DNA from: Lasiosphaeris hirsuta
Taxonomy: Eukaryota > Ascomycota > Sordariomycetes > Sordariales > Lasiosphaeriaceae
Length of the DNA stretch: 64,000 nucleotides
Assembly (NCBI GenBank): GCA_030549175.1
Contig: JAUKUA010000001.1
Location: forward strand, 5,208,001 to 5,272,000
Reading direction: 5' to 3'
Part shown: positions 44,201-55,823 of the stretch, piece after piece
How the letters are laid out: the number at the start of each line of letters is the position of its first letter
Numbering within the stretch: position 1 is the stretch's first letter
Notes under the pieces: generated by a model
What the model saw: the letters and a program-made list of their open reading frames with translations, nothing else
Told to the model about the DNA's origin: nothing
Database searches by the model: none
Position numbers and translations under genes: made by a program

Positions 44201-45189
44201 ATGCGGATGATTATGAAGAACGCACTCCGCGGCGTCGCAAGAAGCGCGGCGGTCGCCGTCCTGGAGCGGGCCGAAAGAAGAAACAGCCCCCCACTGAAGA
44301 TGGGAACCCTCCGCCTTCGATTCGCAATGACGAAATTAGTGATAGTCAGGGCGACAGCCCTGCCAAAGCCCACAAGACGCAATCAAGCCGCCGGGCAGCG
44401 ACCTCGTTTAATAGCGATGGCGAGTTCACCCACGAGGACTCGGATATGAAATACACTGCCGGAAGCTCAAAAGCAGCACCGCCGACCCATACTTCCGCTT
44501 CTTCCGCCGCCCCGCCCCAACCCAAGAAAGTCTCCAAGCGGGGTGGGGCACGCCCCGGTGCCGGTCGCAAGCCTAAGCATCCCAAACCTGTAACTCCAGC
44601 CAAGGGTGCAGAACTCAAGGGCGTCGGCGGCAGTGCTGTTGGTAGCACCGGTAGTGTCGGTGGTAGTGGTGAGGTTAGGAACGATATCAAAGCTCCTGTT
44701 AGCGGTAAGAACAGCCCCTCTGATTCGGATGACGTGCCGCTTATGAGCGCGACACTCACAGGTCGGAACCGAGGGGCCGAAGGTTCTGTTTCGGCTGTTG
44801 CTAGCGCCGTTGATATTCCACCTGCTACCTTTTTCGCAACCGGTGTGGCCAGTGCCAGCATCGCTGCCAACACCAGTGCCAGTTTCAGTGCTGCGGTCCA
44901 TACCAGCGTGGGTGGACGGAAGCGGAAGGCAAGCGACTTCGAGTCGGGCGAGGAGGAGATTACTGCGAGCGTTGGAGCGCTTGGAGGTGGCGATGGCGGC
45001 GGCGGCGGCGGCGGTGGTGGTGGTGGCGGCGGATGGGGGGGAGGAAACGGGTCGGTTAGCGGGTCTGGGGGTTTTCCGTTTAGGCACGACCACTTCCAAC
45101 CGCTCGAGGACTATGATGACGATGATCCCGTGGATCGCCAGGCACGCAAGAGACAGAAGCCGCTCCGGTATCGTAACGACGCATGCTGA
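41270..45189 (+). CDS. KMT6: Histone H3K27 methyltransferase, E(z)/KMT6 (SET-7) type
   Basis: Catalytic subunit of fungal PRC2, depositing H3K27me3 for facultative heterochromatin. Exons 41270-41932 and 41989-45189 give 1287 aa. The N-terminal 150 residues are Pro/Ser/Gln-rich and disordered. The CXC cysteine cluster runs from about 636 to 725: CHHEGPCTAANGCPC, CERFCHCTADEC, GCACHSSGKTC, CDPVLCKGCG. SET domain about 745-880: KSQLEGCGYGLFTLEDIAQDEFVIEYTGELI, NLSRYINHAS (NHS-type catalytic motif) and SGEELFFNYGDNF. A 400-residue basic/acidic tail follows, with two RPGAGRK motifs near 975 and 1071 and a glycine run near 1222-1240. The tail is long for this family. The orientation toward PPZ1 is convergent. 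Confidence 0.95.
44988..45049 (+). repeat. GGC/GGT trinucleotide repeat inside KMT6
   Basis: A run of GGC and GGT codons, interrupted by one TGG, encodes about 17 glycines in the KMT6 tail. Mixed third positions suggest an older or point-mutated triplet expansion. Confidence 0.9.
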
Positions 45190-45223
45190 ACGGCCAGTTT
45201 TCTTTCATGGTGCTTTGTCTACC

Positions 45224-45243
45224 CGAGCTCGAGCTCGAGCTCG
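45224..45243. repeat. Perfect 20-bp palindrome made of three GAGCTC units
   Basis: Reads C(GAGCTC)3G and equals its own reverse complement. It is 35 bases after the KMT6 stop and is likely within its 3' UTR. Confidence 0.9.
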
Positions 45244-46370
45244 CGGGCGACGGGTCCCTCAAGCAGCTTATGGGGAAGGGGTGGTTAGGAAGGTGTATCA
45301 TAGAGGGGAAGAGTTATCCCCATCGGTTCTTCATCGACTAGTTCCTTGGAAAGGGAGCTGGCTTTCTGGTAGATGCGATCCCGGCAGGGGCTTAACAGCG
45401 CACCATGTCTTGAGGGAAGACGTGGTCCGTAAAAAGGATGTTACACTGGGGTTCCTCTACTATCAAAACATGATTCTCTGCTAGGAGCTAATTAGATTAG
45501 GGCGCTTGGCTTGTTGATAGCTAGCTCAACATTCGGCGTGTTGTATTACTAATTGCACGAAATCAACATTATGTTTAACATCTTTCCGGGAAGCAATGCT
45601 AGTCTCATCCCGCGCCTTTCGTTACGCTTGTTTTCAAGACAAACAGTATCCATCAATGTAGCATTGGTTTTACTCATCATTAACATTTGATCGCCTGCCG
45701 TAGGCTATCGTCATCAGTCCAATCGCACACGCTAGCTACCCGAGAGCAAGAAAACTAACTACACCCAACCTTGCCAACCCTGACCTAACCTGGCCGACCC
45801 AAGGAACCCTCAGAGAGAAAAGAAACCCAAGAAGAAAAAAGCAAGGACAAACCATCGTTCACGCCGCAGATATCCCCCTTCGTATACCATCCATCGTCTT
45901 CCTGGGTGTCCATTGTACTGCACACGAACTAAAAAAAATAAAAAATAAAAAAAAAGACTCGCGTGGGCCCGAGCATTCAGTGTGCTAGACCCCTCTTCCA
46001 TTCATTTCCCATCCTTCAAACTATAGTGGGGAGAGATTGACCCAAGAGATGAAATCTTGCGATTGGCCTTGACCGGCAACGCCTCCCCATAATAAAAAAG
46101 CAAAGAGGGAGAGAGATATTCGAACCAAGACAAGGATTTTCACCAGGGCGTTCGTTCGTTGCCTCCTGAGGTCAGGTAGAAAAACTGTCCGTTATTTGTC
46201 GTAGAACAAGGTGATCGAAAGCCATCGGTTCCGGGGGGTATATGGTAATGGCCGAAGGAGTGAATGCATGATGCGCTGCCGGGGGAACCGTTCCAGGTGA
46301 ACCCAGACAGGGCAAATCTCATGCCCAAATAGCCGAGGAGATTCAACAATGGTTGCCCTGCTCACATCCT

Positions 46371-46395
46371 CCCCCCTCCCCCCCCCCCCCCCCCC
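46371..46395. repeat. Poly-C homopolymer (18 uninterrupted C)
   Basis: Six C, one T, then 18 C. It lies about 320 bp past the PPZ1 stop on the opposite strand, where it would read as poly-G in any PPZ1 readthrough transcript. Homopolymer length may be affected by sequencing error. Confidence 0.85.
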
Positions 46396-46717
46396 TCCAT
46401 CTCGTCCTCTCTGTCCTATCCCTTCCATGAGGCGTAATGTTCCCAAGCACCAGTTCAACAGAAGGTTGCGGAAAGTCCCAGTAGGGTAACTTAGTGTAAT
46501 CGAACCGGCTCATTTCCCGCTTGCAGTCAACTAGTCGTTCGCACCCCCAACACAACCCGCGAATCGACCTATGCGTTGTTGTGTGGTGTAGAAAATTCAT
46601 ATTTCTCACCGGGCGTGAAATTCGCCCTCGCCTTGCTCCGGAGTATATGCTCTCTCCTGGATATACCCAGCTCAGCTCACTTCTACCTCAGACGCTCTGA
46701 GGATAGACACTCGCGGG

Positions 46718-48404
46718 CTAAGTGAATCTTGAGTCAGCAGCTTCATTGATGACAGAGGGAGAGTAGGCACGTACAGGACTGTTCAGCAGCTGGTTTCTCT
46801 TATTTCTGCCCTTCTTGATGTGACTCTTGAGCGCGTTTGAGTCCAGCGGCTTGAGCAGCTCAAAGCTACAAAGCAGCTCCGAGGACACTGCCATGACGGC
46901 GCCCCAGTTGTCAAATTCTCCGCAATACTAATATGGGTCAGCAAATACAACCCATTATTGCCTCATAATTAGTACTCACATTAGGCGCACTAAACACAGT
47001 GACTAGAACACGGTCGTTGAAAAACTCGTAGCCGTCTTCTACCACCATGTGTGCTCGGCAGACTAGATCGAAATCGTGTGTGGCTAGGAAATCCGTAATA
47101 ACCTTCTTGCCAAAGCAATAGCTGACTCCGCGTTCGTTTGCCTCCCAATCTTGGTCCATGTCGGCGGGATCAGACCAGAGTAGATCATTCAGCAGCCCAT
47201 AGTCTGGAACATCGGTAGGACGGGCGATATTGCGAATGTCATCCATGTGACTGAGCGCTGGAGAAAGTCCGCCGTGGACGCAAAAGATCTTACCAGCGAC
47301 GATAGCAGCAATAGGAAGCGTGTTGAAAGTGTCAATGAATGTTTTCCAAATTTTGACATTGCACCTCCTCTTGCACTCATCGTAAAAGCCGTAGACGCGA
47401 GTGACGTTGGCGCATTCATGGTTGCCACGAAGCAGGAAGAAGTTCTCTGGGAACTTCAGCTTGTAGCAAAGCAGGAGTAGGATGGTCTCGAGTGATTGCT
47501 TCCCACGGTCGACATAGTCCCCGAGGAATAGAAAGTTTGAGTTTGGCGGAAAGCCGCACATCTCGAACATCCTGATCAGGTCGGTGTATTGACCATGAAC
47601 GTCCCCGACAATTTTAACCGGCGCATCGAGCTCGAGAAGAGCCGGCTGCGACAAGAAGACCTCCCTTGCGCGATGGCAAATTGCTACTATTTCGGCGTTC
47701 TTGAGGCAAACGCTCTTTGTCACCTTGCCGGCATATGCGGCGTCCAAAAGACGCTTGATGAAGTCATCAAGATCAATATCCTTGATCTCGCCCATAGCGA
47801 CGCCTGCAGCCGCATCTTCCTTGGCAGTATCCTCCGAAGGAAAGGTAGTAGATACTGGGTTAATCATGTTCTCGCGCTTGACTAGGATAGATTGTCCCGG
47901 CTGTTGCCCCGCGGTCATGCTTGCAGCTCCGCTGGGCGGCTGATCCGAAACGGCGTCAACCTCCCCGGTCGCCTGGGCGGCAGCAACATCGTGGTGTCCT
48001 GCTTTCATCGAGGCGGACTGGATGGGCGACGGTGGAGGTTGGTCTTCGGGGAGTGGAGAGCCAGCAGTCGCAGTGTCGATCGACGACGTGGATGGCGAGG
48101 GAAGGGAATCGGTACGGCTGGTTCGAGTAAGCGCCGACTTCCCGCTCTTGCCAGATTTGACCGAAGCGGCATCCGACTTCTCTGGAAAATCTCCATTTGA
48201 GAGCACGGTTGAGCTCCTAGGGCTGTCCGTTTTACCTGAGCCTGGAATCTTGGACCGGAGCGACCGAAACGATCGAGATGACTCCCTCGTGTCCGACTTG
48301 CTGAAGGAAGGGTAGGATTGCAAGGCATCGGATCCGCTCCGGTCTCCGTTGCCAGTAGACTTGGAGGATCCCGCACCGGCGTCCTTGGATGGTTGATTGC
48401 CCAT
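46718..48404 (-). CDS. PPZ1: PPZ-type serine/threonine phosphatase (PP1-like)
   Basis: PP1-related phosphatase of the fungal-specific PPZ group, acting in salt/K+ homeostasis, wall integrity and cell cycle. Exons 46980-48404 and 46718-46927 (52-bp intron) give 544 aa. The N-terminal 200 residues are Ser-rich and start MGNQPSK, an N-myristoylation signal typical of PPZ. Catalytic motifs: GDVHGQ (267-272), GDYVDRG (295-301), GNHE (327-330), HGGLSP, and [14 protein letters not shown]. The intron lies inside [16 protein letters not shown], so an unspliced reading would lose the end of the phosphatase fold. The last residues after [10 protein letters not shown] are uncertain: a GTACGT there could be a further donor. 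Regulated in yeast by Hal3; no Hal3 gene is in this window. Confidence 0.94.
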
Positions 48405-51400
48405 GGTTTCTCAGTATCAGAACGTATAATTTGCTCTGAAAAGAGAAGGTGAGGGGCTGGACGGCGTGCGCGTGTCAGGTTTGTGGTTCCGGCAATGTCG
48501 CCTGTGAATGCCCCACAGCCTACCGCTGCACCCGTCTAGAAAGTTATTATGTATATCGTCGTGCCCCAGGGTACTAGGGAGGGTGGTAGAGTCGATCGAG
48601 GCAGGAGAGCAGAAGGGTAGCGGTGGTTGACTGGCGTGGTGATGTAGCCGCCGTGTTTGGAGACTAGAGGGTGCGAGGTGATAAAGCTTCACGAGGTGCC
48701 GTGGTCGCTGGGAGGAGGCGACAAGTATCGATTGGTAAGGCTACCGAAGTCGGCGTTCAAGACGGGAATATCGGAGGCGGACAAAAGTAAGACTGAGCGG
48801 AAGGCTGCGTCGGTCCTGAGATACCGAGAAGAACTATAATGTCAGCCTCGCTTCATGTCAGGACGCAGCAGGAATTGCGCCAAGTGACGAGATGGTTCTC
48901 AGTGAATAGTTTGTGTGAAAAGAGCGAGCGTTGGGATGAAAGAAAAGGTGCGGACACTGGGGTTGGGAGTTGGCGCGACTTTGCGAATGGGAAGAAAATA
49001 AAACAACGTACGGCCGATAAGAGGCAGTGAGGCCGAGGGGGAGAAAACCCTGCCAGTCCAAGGTTGCCAATCGGGGTGGTCGGATAGCTCTCAGCAAAAG
49101 GCGGCTCGAGAGCGATGGGTCCGTCGCAGATGCGTCAAAGTCGGTCAAGTCTCTGGGAGACAGGTGGTTCAAAGGTGGATTTGGGCAACGAAAATGGTAT
49201 CGTGGGTGTGTCCGGTCTAGTTCGGCCTGGCGCTGGGTTGTGCTGCGCTTACAAGGAGTCGGGCCTGTTTCGACGAGACTTTGCCACGGATTGATGCGAG
49301 ATCGAAGTCGGGGCCGCCTGTGTCGCGAGTGCCGTGCCGTCTACGAATAGGCAGGGTTGGTCGCACTTGAACGAGGTACGGTGACAGAGACAGAGGAGAC
49401 AGTTCAAGACGCAGAGGGCGAGAGATCTCAAGTGACGCGAATAGAGTTTGCAAGGACGCAGGAATGGGAAGGCTGATTGGCGATCTTTGCTGGTGTCTTG
49501 TCTTGAACTTTTTCCGAATGCGTGTGGGCGTATAGGAAGAGGCTGATGACGACGGCGGCTTTTGGACGGCACAAGCGCTCCAGCGCAAATTCAATATCAA
49601 TTGGGCTGCTGCTGTGCGGCTCCAGGAGACTCTATATCCAACAGCGGGAGAGACGGTCAAGAGCACAGAGGGCGACAGCACGAGGCAATTGTTTGCGGCT
49701 TGCTGCTTTGCTGGAGGCTGTCGAGGTTGTGTGTGCATTCAATGTTCAACAAGTTGTCCCAGCAGAGCTTTTCAATCCAACCGCCGCTAAAGTTCCAGGC
49801 TGCTGGCCGCCCAGGAATGGGAAACTGCGAGTGGCACGTGCCTTCTCCTGTGGGGCAAGTGAGGCACCTCGACCCGTCAGGACTCCCTCGCCATTGAAGG
49901 CCCAAGTGCCGTTTGACAATGCAAGATGGCGAGATGTCGGTCTGTGTACCGTCAGCCCCCATGCCGTCAAACACTCCGTTTCCCCATTTATGTAGAGTTT
50001 AACCCAGTGCGACGTCCGGGCTTTGACAGGATCGAGTGCCTAGAGAGGCTTTGAGACCTCGAAACGTACGAAATAGCATATTTGTTTGGCGTTGCTATTA
50101 TTGTGTCCTTGTTGTTGCTTGTTATCGTGCCTACCTACCTCAAAGACAAGTATAGATAGATAGACTGCGTAACATATACATGCCGACGCCTCTGTTTTTC
50201 GTTTCCGCCTCCAATCGTCAGTACCACAACAATTACTCTTCATAGACTTGTGTATCTTCCGCATGCCTCTATGATAAAGTGTGATAAAGAATCAGCATGG
50301 ATGCTAATTGATTGTAATTTTATCGACATTACATATTGTATTTAAGCCACGAACTTAGTCTTTCAGCGTGGCATGCAAGCGGTGGAAAGAACAATGGGTA
50401 GGCACCATGACGGTTCTGCTGCACGTGTACCAACCGCCACGGCTCGTCCGAACCCATGATTGGAGGCATTGGAAGGTACGAACGGGATGGCTGCCGATTA
50501 GTGTACTTACTAGTCGCGCGACACAGGGATTCAGTTGTCCCCCGAGGCTCTCACCGTACCTCGTTCTGTCCTGCCCGATCACCAACCCTCATCCCTGTTT
50601 GTAATTCAGTTACCACAACAGCTTCCGGTCGTCGGTTTGGCATCCGAGACAGCGGTAGCGATAGGGTCCAAGGCATGTGGGAGGCTCACCATTTCGACGG
50701 CGGAGAGCGGGGAATGCAGTCTTGACCCGCTCTAGTCTCGATGCCTAGCATCATGCATACACTCCTTCCGCTCCTGGGTCTCTGCGTGGGGGAGGAAAGG
50801 GCGGGAGGATCGAACAGACATGTAGGGTGATCTAGAAAGAATATGCGCCGAGGCGCATCATTGCCTGCCCAGTGGCTCGGAATCCCACAGAAACCCCTCA
50901 TTGGGGCTCACGTTGAGCGTTGCTATTTTCCCATTGATAAACCGGGGTTGAGTAATTGCAAGCCAGAGAGACCAGCCACTGGGTTTCGACCTGAAAGCTG
51001 TCTGTTGAGCACGCAGGGTTCCGACCACATGACGCCCTGGCCTGGTCTCTGCGAAGCGGTGAAGCGGCATACGGGAAGTCACTGGGCAAATGGGACTTTC
51101 TCTGCCAATATCGGCCCCTGGAAAGGATGCCGATTTGGTCTTGGTGTTCTGGAATTTAGACGGGTGAGCTGAGGCTTCAATTCTCGTCTGTCTGCGCTGG
51201 CTTGCTATGAAGCAGCTGCAATGTAGCAGCGATCAGTCGACAACGGCCTTCTACCTTCTGCCAGCGGTATTCTTCTCGACTAAGCAACAGCGCGCCAGCG
51301 CATGCCTCTGAATAAGACCTCAATGCGTGGGTAAAGTATCGAGAAAAAGGAGGGATAGGTATCATGAGTGCGGGTGAATCAGGTTAACGAGGGGGGCTCT

Positions 51401-53334
51401 CCGTCTCCAAGCAACGCTTGGCATTCAGGATAACTGTGACAACAAACCGTCCGTAAGACCAACAGGCAGGCAGCACAAATGGGGTTGGACACTCAGACCC
51501 AGATGATCAAAATCGGAGGCCGGGCCCGGGTACGGAGCCATTTCGTGTTTCCGTGCGGCGCTGGTGGGTCTCCCGAGTCCGGAGCGCCGTCCTAAAGCGG
51601 GGCACCGACAGAGATCTGAAGAGCCGAAAGGGTCGCGTATTCTCTGCGGCTACGCTGGAGGGTTACCGGTCCGCGCTCCATGTTATATGTATATGTCGAA
51701 TGGGGCCAAAACCCGAACTTCTTGCCAATGTGCAATTTGCCCCGCAGTCCCCGCAACTCTCCCAGCAATGGAGCTCGGCTGACATGATCTAAATTTAGAC
51801 GGGACTCTAAGTGTACCTCCGCCGCGAAAAGGCGATTTATCGGTTCCCCTTCCCCAACTCAGCCCTCGCAAGCTGCGTAATCCGTCACTAATCGCCCACG
51901 GAATCCCAAGCACGTTGCGTGGACTTCACCGAGGCACGCCCCCTCAAACGCGCGTTCTCCTCTGTCCGCCTCAGTGCCCAGGTGATTTTAGATCACTCGA
52001 CTACTTAGACGACGCGGATCAATCAATCCCGCCCATCACACACATTTTAAAATCTGTAGATACCGCCGAACCCAACCCAGTGGTCGTGAGAAGGATAGCT
52101 TGCTGTATCAATACCATGCGTGCGCCACATGACAAGCAGACGTGAAATTTCTTCGGTGGGTTGATAAGCGTTGATGATGCTGAAAAGTAGAGCGTCTTCA
52201 GTGAGGCTCCATCAGCGCGGAGCCAGTTCGAATTCGTGCCCAATTGACGAGCGACGTAAGAGCAAGATCAGCCCAAACCCAGCCTCCAAGCAAAGTTGGG
52301 CGCTCGACTGCGGCCTTGGGTCTATAGTTTAGGATAGTAAAGACCGGTAAAACAGCACGAAAAGGTAACGCGTCGTGGTGCTTGCCGTTTCTGGCATTCT
52401 CGTTCTGAGTGATGGTGGACATTCGATGGACATGGGAAGAGGTCTGTCTCATGGCGACATCTGAAGCGGCCGTTGTGGCTCGTTCAACATGCACCCCGTA
52501 GATCGACAATCTCGCGCCATGGGTGCGCTGGAGTGCATTGGGGGGTTTCTCTGTGGTCCCGGGATGCGAATCCCATCATCCCGCTGTTTATGAAATTTTT
52601 GAGTTTGAAAGGAATACGGTACCAGGTATATGTTGCAGACGACACGCGCGTTCGAGCCAGCCCTCGGGAGAAGCTTGGCCTTGGCCTTGGAGGCCGTCGT
52701 TCGTTGAACTGCAAACCTGAGGGAGCGGCGGCCGTTCATTGAAGGAGCTGGAGCTCGGGTGGTCTGCATTCGTTCAGGGGGTGACAAAGAGCGGCCTTGG
52801 ACCAATTAGCGCGAGCGCTGGATACCGCGTAAGGCTAGCCCGATCCCTGACCACTCAGTGGGCTGAGTCGGCCGGCTGGTGGAGACCCTTACGCCAGCAT
52901 GGCCAGCGTCCAAACGGAAAGACGACAGGCTGCGCCACCCAGCCGGCTTTTTGTGCGACACAGCCCACCCATTTCCGCACCCCGGCCGCAGCTAAGAGCA
53001 CTCAGCAGCCACCGCTGCAAATAAGCAGGAAAATGCAAGGGTGTTTGGCATTTGTAACCTTTTCTTATTTATCTCGAAACACCGCTCACTCCGTCCTCCA
53101 CTGCCATTCCCCTACATACACCGTTCACCCGTCCAATTTGGAAGCATTTTCGAGGTTCAGTTTTTCCTCGACTTCGCATCGCCTTTCCACTCGCTGAAGG
53201 CAGTTTACCTCCCTGGGCATTCCCATCTTACCTAAATTGGGCTCTGACATCACAACCTCCACCCGCCCGAAACCCTCAAACTTTGAAACCCGGACACCAT
53301 TTTGCGTCGACGACTGGAAACAGCAGCCGAGAAG
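48405..53334. other. 4.9-kb region with no recognisable gene
   Basis: The largest gene-free stretch, between divergent PPZ1 and SUR7-family starts. Open frames are short, mostly under 110 codons, and occur on all frames without motifs; the longest (49217-49738, minus) is compositionally Ser/Pro/Arg-biased and probably leader or promoter sequence of PPZ1. A GATA-rich microstretch (TATAGATAGATAGAC) is near 50152. I see no transposase, reverse transcriptase, terminal repeat or tRNA. A non-coding RNA or a fast-evolving multi-exon gene could be missed. Confidence 0.4.
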
Positions 53335-54348
53335 ATGGTCAGCTTTGGGAGGTTCGCCTGCGTGGCACTGCCATTTGCCCTCACACTGGCCTCCTTGATA
53401 GCACTGCTGGTGGCAGGTCTTGCTGGAATCGCCGACAAGTCGCTGTACTTGTTTCAGGTCAACACGACTGACCTCTCCATATCGCCGCTCTCAGTCAACA
53501 GCATCCTTAACTCCATCACCTCACGGAGCCCGACACCAGACCCGCAATTCCACGACCCTACTGGCTTGCTCAATACCGAAACCGACGCCAAATCCTCCAA
53601 CATCTCGGCGGCCGACCTCGGTCTCTACAACCTTTACGACGTCGGCATTTGGGGCTATTGCTACACTCCACAGAACGGGTCGCGCGCATGCACGAAGCCT
53701 GCTTTCAACTGGGCCGAATCGACGCTAAACGAGACGACAACCAACCTGGAAGCCCTTCTCAAGCTTGCAGGCCAAAATGGCACCCTGCCTTCGGGTGTCA
53801 CAGACGCCGTTAAGGCCTTTACCACCGTCGCTCGCTGGACTCAGATCGTGTACATCATTGCCTACATCGCACTTGGTGTCGCGCTGTTCTTCGGCATATT
53901 TGCTAACTGCAGCCGCGCCTTCTCGTGCGTCACTTTCATCATCGCTGCCCTGGCAACCATTGCTGTATGCGGTGCTGCGGCACTCTCGACGGCCATGGCT
54001 GTTGTGATCGTTGGCGCCGTCGAGGGCACTGCCAAGTTCTACGGAGTGCAGGGAAGCTTCAACACCAAGTTCCTCGCAGCCGTGTGGATTGCCGCTGCTT
54101 TCGCTATTGGCGCTGGCTTCTTCTGGCTCTTCACCATCTGCTGCTGCTCCCCCGACCACAGCCGCCGCGGCCGCCGATCCCGTGGCGGTGCCGAAGGCGA
54201 GAAGCTCATGCACGGCCCCTACCAACCCATTGGCGACCAGCACAACAACGGTGGCTATCCCCAGCAGTACTCTCAGCACGCCCCTCAGAGCTATGGTGCC
54301 CCGCAACGCGACCTCGCCTATGAGCCATACTCGCACAGTCGTGCTTAA
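53335..54348 (+). CDS. SUR7/PalI family four-helix membrane protein
   Basis: Plasma-membrane tetraspanner of the SUR7/PalI group (eisosome/MCC or pH-signalling families). Single exon, 337 aa from MVSFGRFACVALPFALT. Helix 1 covers about residues 6-29. A long extracellular loop carries the family motif LYNLYDVGIWGYCYTPQNGSRAC (W..YC) and several N-glycosylation sequons (NTT, NIS, NGS, NET, NGT). Helices 2-4 are near 175-195, 200-225 and 245-270. A cytosolic tail with a Cys cluster (TICCCSPDH), basic patch and Gln/Tyr/Pro-rich end follows. The open frame starts upstream at a TTG at 53302, but the first ATG is used. Assignment to Sur7 versus PalI versus a further paralogue is not resolved. Confidence 0.88.
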   Translation: MVSFGRFACVALPFALTLASLIALLVAGLAGIADKSLYLFQVNTTDLSISPLSVNSILNSITSRSPTPDPQFHDPTGLLNTETDAKSSNISAADLGLYNLYDVGIWGYCYTPQNGSRACTKPAFNWAESTLNETTTNLEALLKLAGQNGTLPSGVTDAVKAFTTVARWTQIVYIIAYIALGVALFFGIFANCSRAFSCVTFIIAALATIAVCGAAALSTAMAVVIVGAVEGTAKFYGVQGSFNTKFLAAVWIAAAFAIGAGFFWLFTICCCSPDHSRRGRRSRGGAEGEKLMHGPYQPIGDQHNNGGYPQQYSQHAPQSYGAPQRDLAYEPYSHSRA

Positions 54349-55823
54349 AGATCTGGCATAAACAGCAATTACGGATATTTGTTTGAGACTGGCAATGAGC
54401 CGACAGTTACGATCGGACCAGGAATTTAGCGAGTATGTGTTGCTGGGGTATCCCATAGCTTGGGTTTTCTTGTTTTGGTCTCACTGTCAACAATATTGCA
54501 TTCAGACGGCGTTTGGGGTGTTTTCCGGGTAATCGAGAAAACATTTGTCTTTCGGGGTGGTATCACATGAAGGCGCGGCTAAATGCCGATGGATGAATTT
54601 TTTTTTAGGATGATACCGTATCAGGGTCCTCATGAATCGGAATCAGAATACGTCATTCGTACTTTATTCGCCAGATGATTGGAACGTGTTTCTAATCTCG
54701 ATGTCTCCACAGCTGCGTATAGAGCTGTTAGTTTACCTTTAACAATTCAGCAAAGTGATCCGTCCGAACACAGCCCATCACACAAGATGTTGGTGCGTGA
54801 CTACCTAGTCCTCACTATTTGCCTCACTGGTTCCTGAAAAAAGCAGCTCGCTAGCGCCTGAGCCAAGCCGCTCTTAACCACACAAACACATTCGATACAG
54901 TGCCACTCGGCAAGGTCATACTAGGCAAGCAACCAACCTATCTATGTTCGGGAACAGTATCCCATTAGTAACTCGGATCGTCTTTTGCAGGGCCCGAAGC
55001 AGCAACCAAAGAGTCTATTTGGGATAACAACATCAGCGTCAGCTTACCCGCGAACACATAGGCCTACTTTCCGACCCCAGCTAGTGCGGGTGAGATTGGG
55101 GTTGCGGTAATCATTCAGGGTACTGCACGAACAAGAATAGACAAAAATAAGCAATCGTGGTACTACCAAGTCTTTCTTGTCGGCGACCTTTTTGCTGGCA
55201 GCTCTCTCCCACCGCCAGGGGCCACGCCAACAGCCCCGGGATCATGATCTGACACGAAAGGGAGTATGTGATAAACAACTCCTCCTGAATTTTCTAACAG
55301 AGGCGGGCGATCGCCTGCGAAATGCCAGCAGCTACGGTTTGCATTCAGGCAGATACCTTTTGAGGGTGTTGACTGCATCCTAGCTAGCTCGCAGCCCAAC
55401 AATACAGGGACGTGCTTGGGGGAGGTAAGGTCCACGGTGGAATAGGGGTATTGACATGCAAAGGGGCAGAGAGACCGTGTCCAGTTTGGAGGGTGATGCA
55501 GCTCTTCAGACTTGGGGAATCAAGCACCCGACAAGCCTCCAGATGGAACATTACTGCTGCTAAAAAATCCAACACACCTTCTTCGGCCGTTTTTTGCTTT
55601 TCTTTTCCGCTCTGGCAAGTTGCGGTCAAACCTGCTTTTCATGAGGGTTAGGGTTCACTAGTAGTCGCGAAAATAAATTCCATGCCAGCCAGGCACTAGT
55701 TGCAGCGAGCCTGAGCTCCAAGCCGTACCAAGTTATCAGGCCGTTGCCCGGGACCTGGCGACCCACAACGTAGCCCCCTCCAATTTTTCGAATAATTAAC
55801 TTGGACGTTGTCAATGGGACAAA
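54349..55823. other. Intergenic region upstream of RTT10/WDR6
   Basis: About 1.5 kb between two plus-strand genes. AT-rich around 54480-54760. No gene or repeat is recognised; small frames on both strands near 55163-55651 have no motifs. Confidence 0.45.

Larger units (their letters stand above)
45190..46717. other. Convergent intergenic region between KMT6 and PPZ1
   Basis: 1.5 kb without a recognised gene. It holds a 20-bp perfect palindrome at 45224-45243, an A-rich tract near 45930-45955 and an 18-C homopolymer at 46378-46395, the last two listed as low-complexity sites. Confidence 0.5.

Noticed and set aside
49217..49738. 173-codon minus frame in the gene-free interval
   Set aside because: Low-complexity Ser/Pro/Arg composition; more likely promoter or leader of PPZ1.
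48405..53334. Degenerate transposon or RIP-mutated repeat
   Set aside because: No terminal repeats, no transposase or reverse-transcriptase fragments, and base composition is not strongly AT-shifted by eye.
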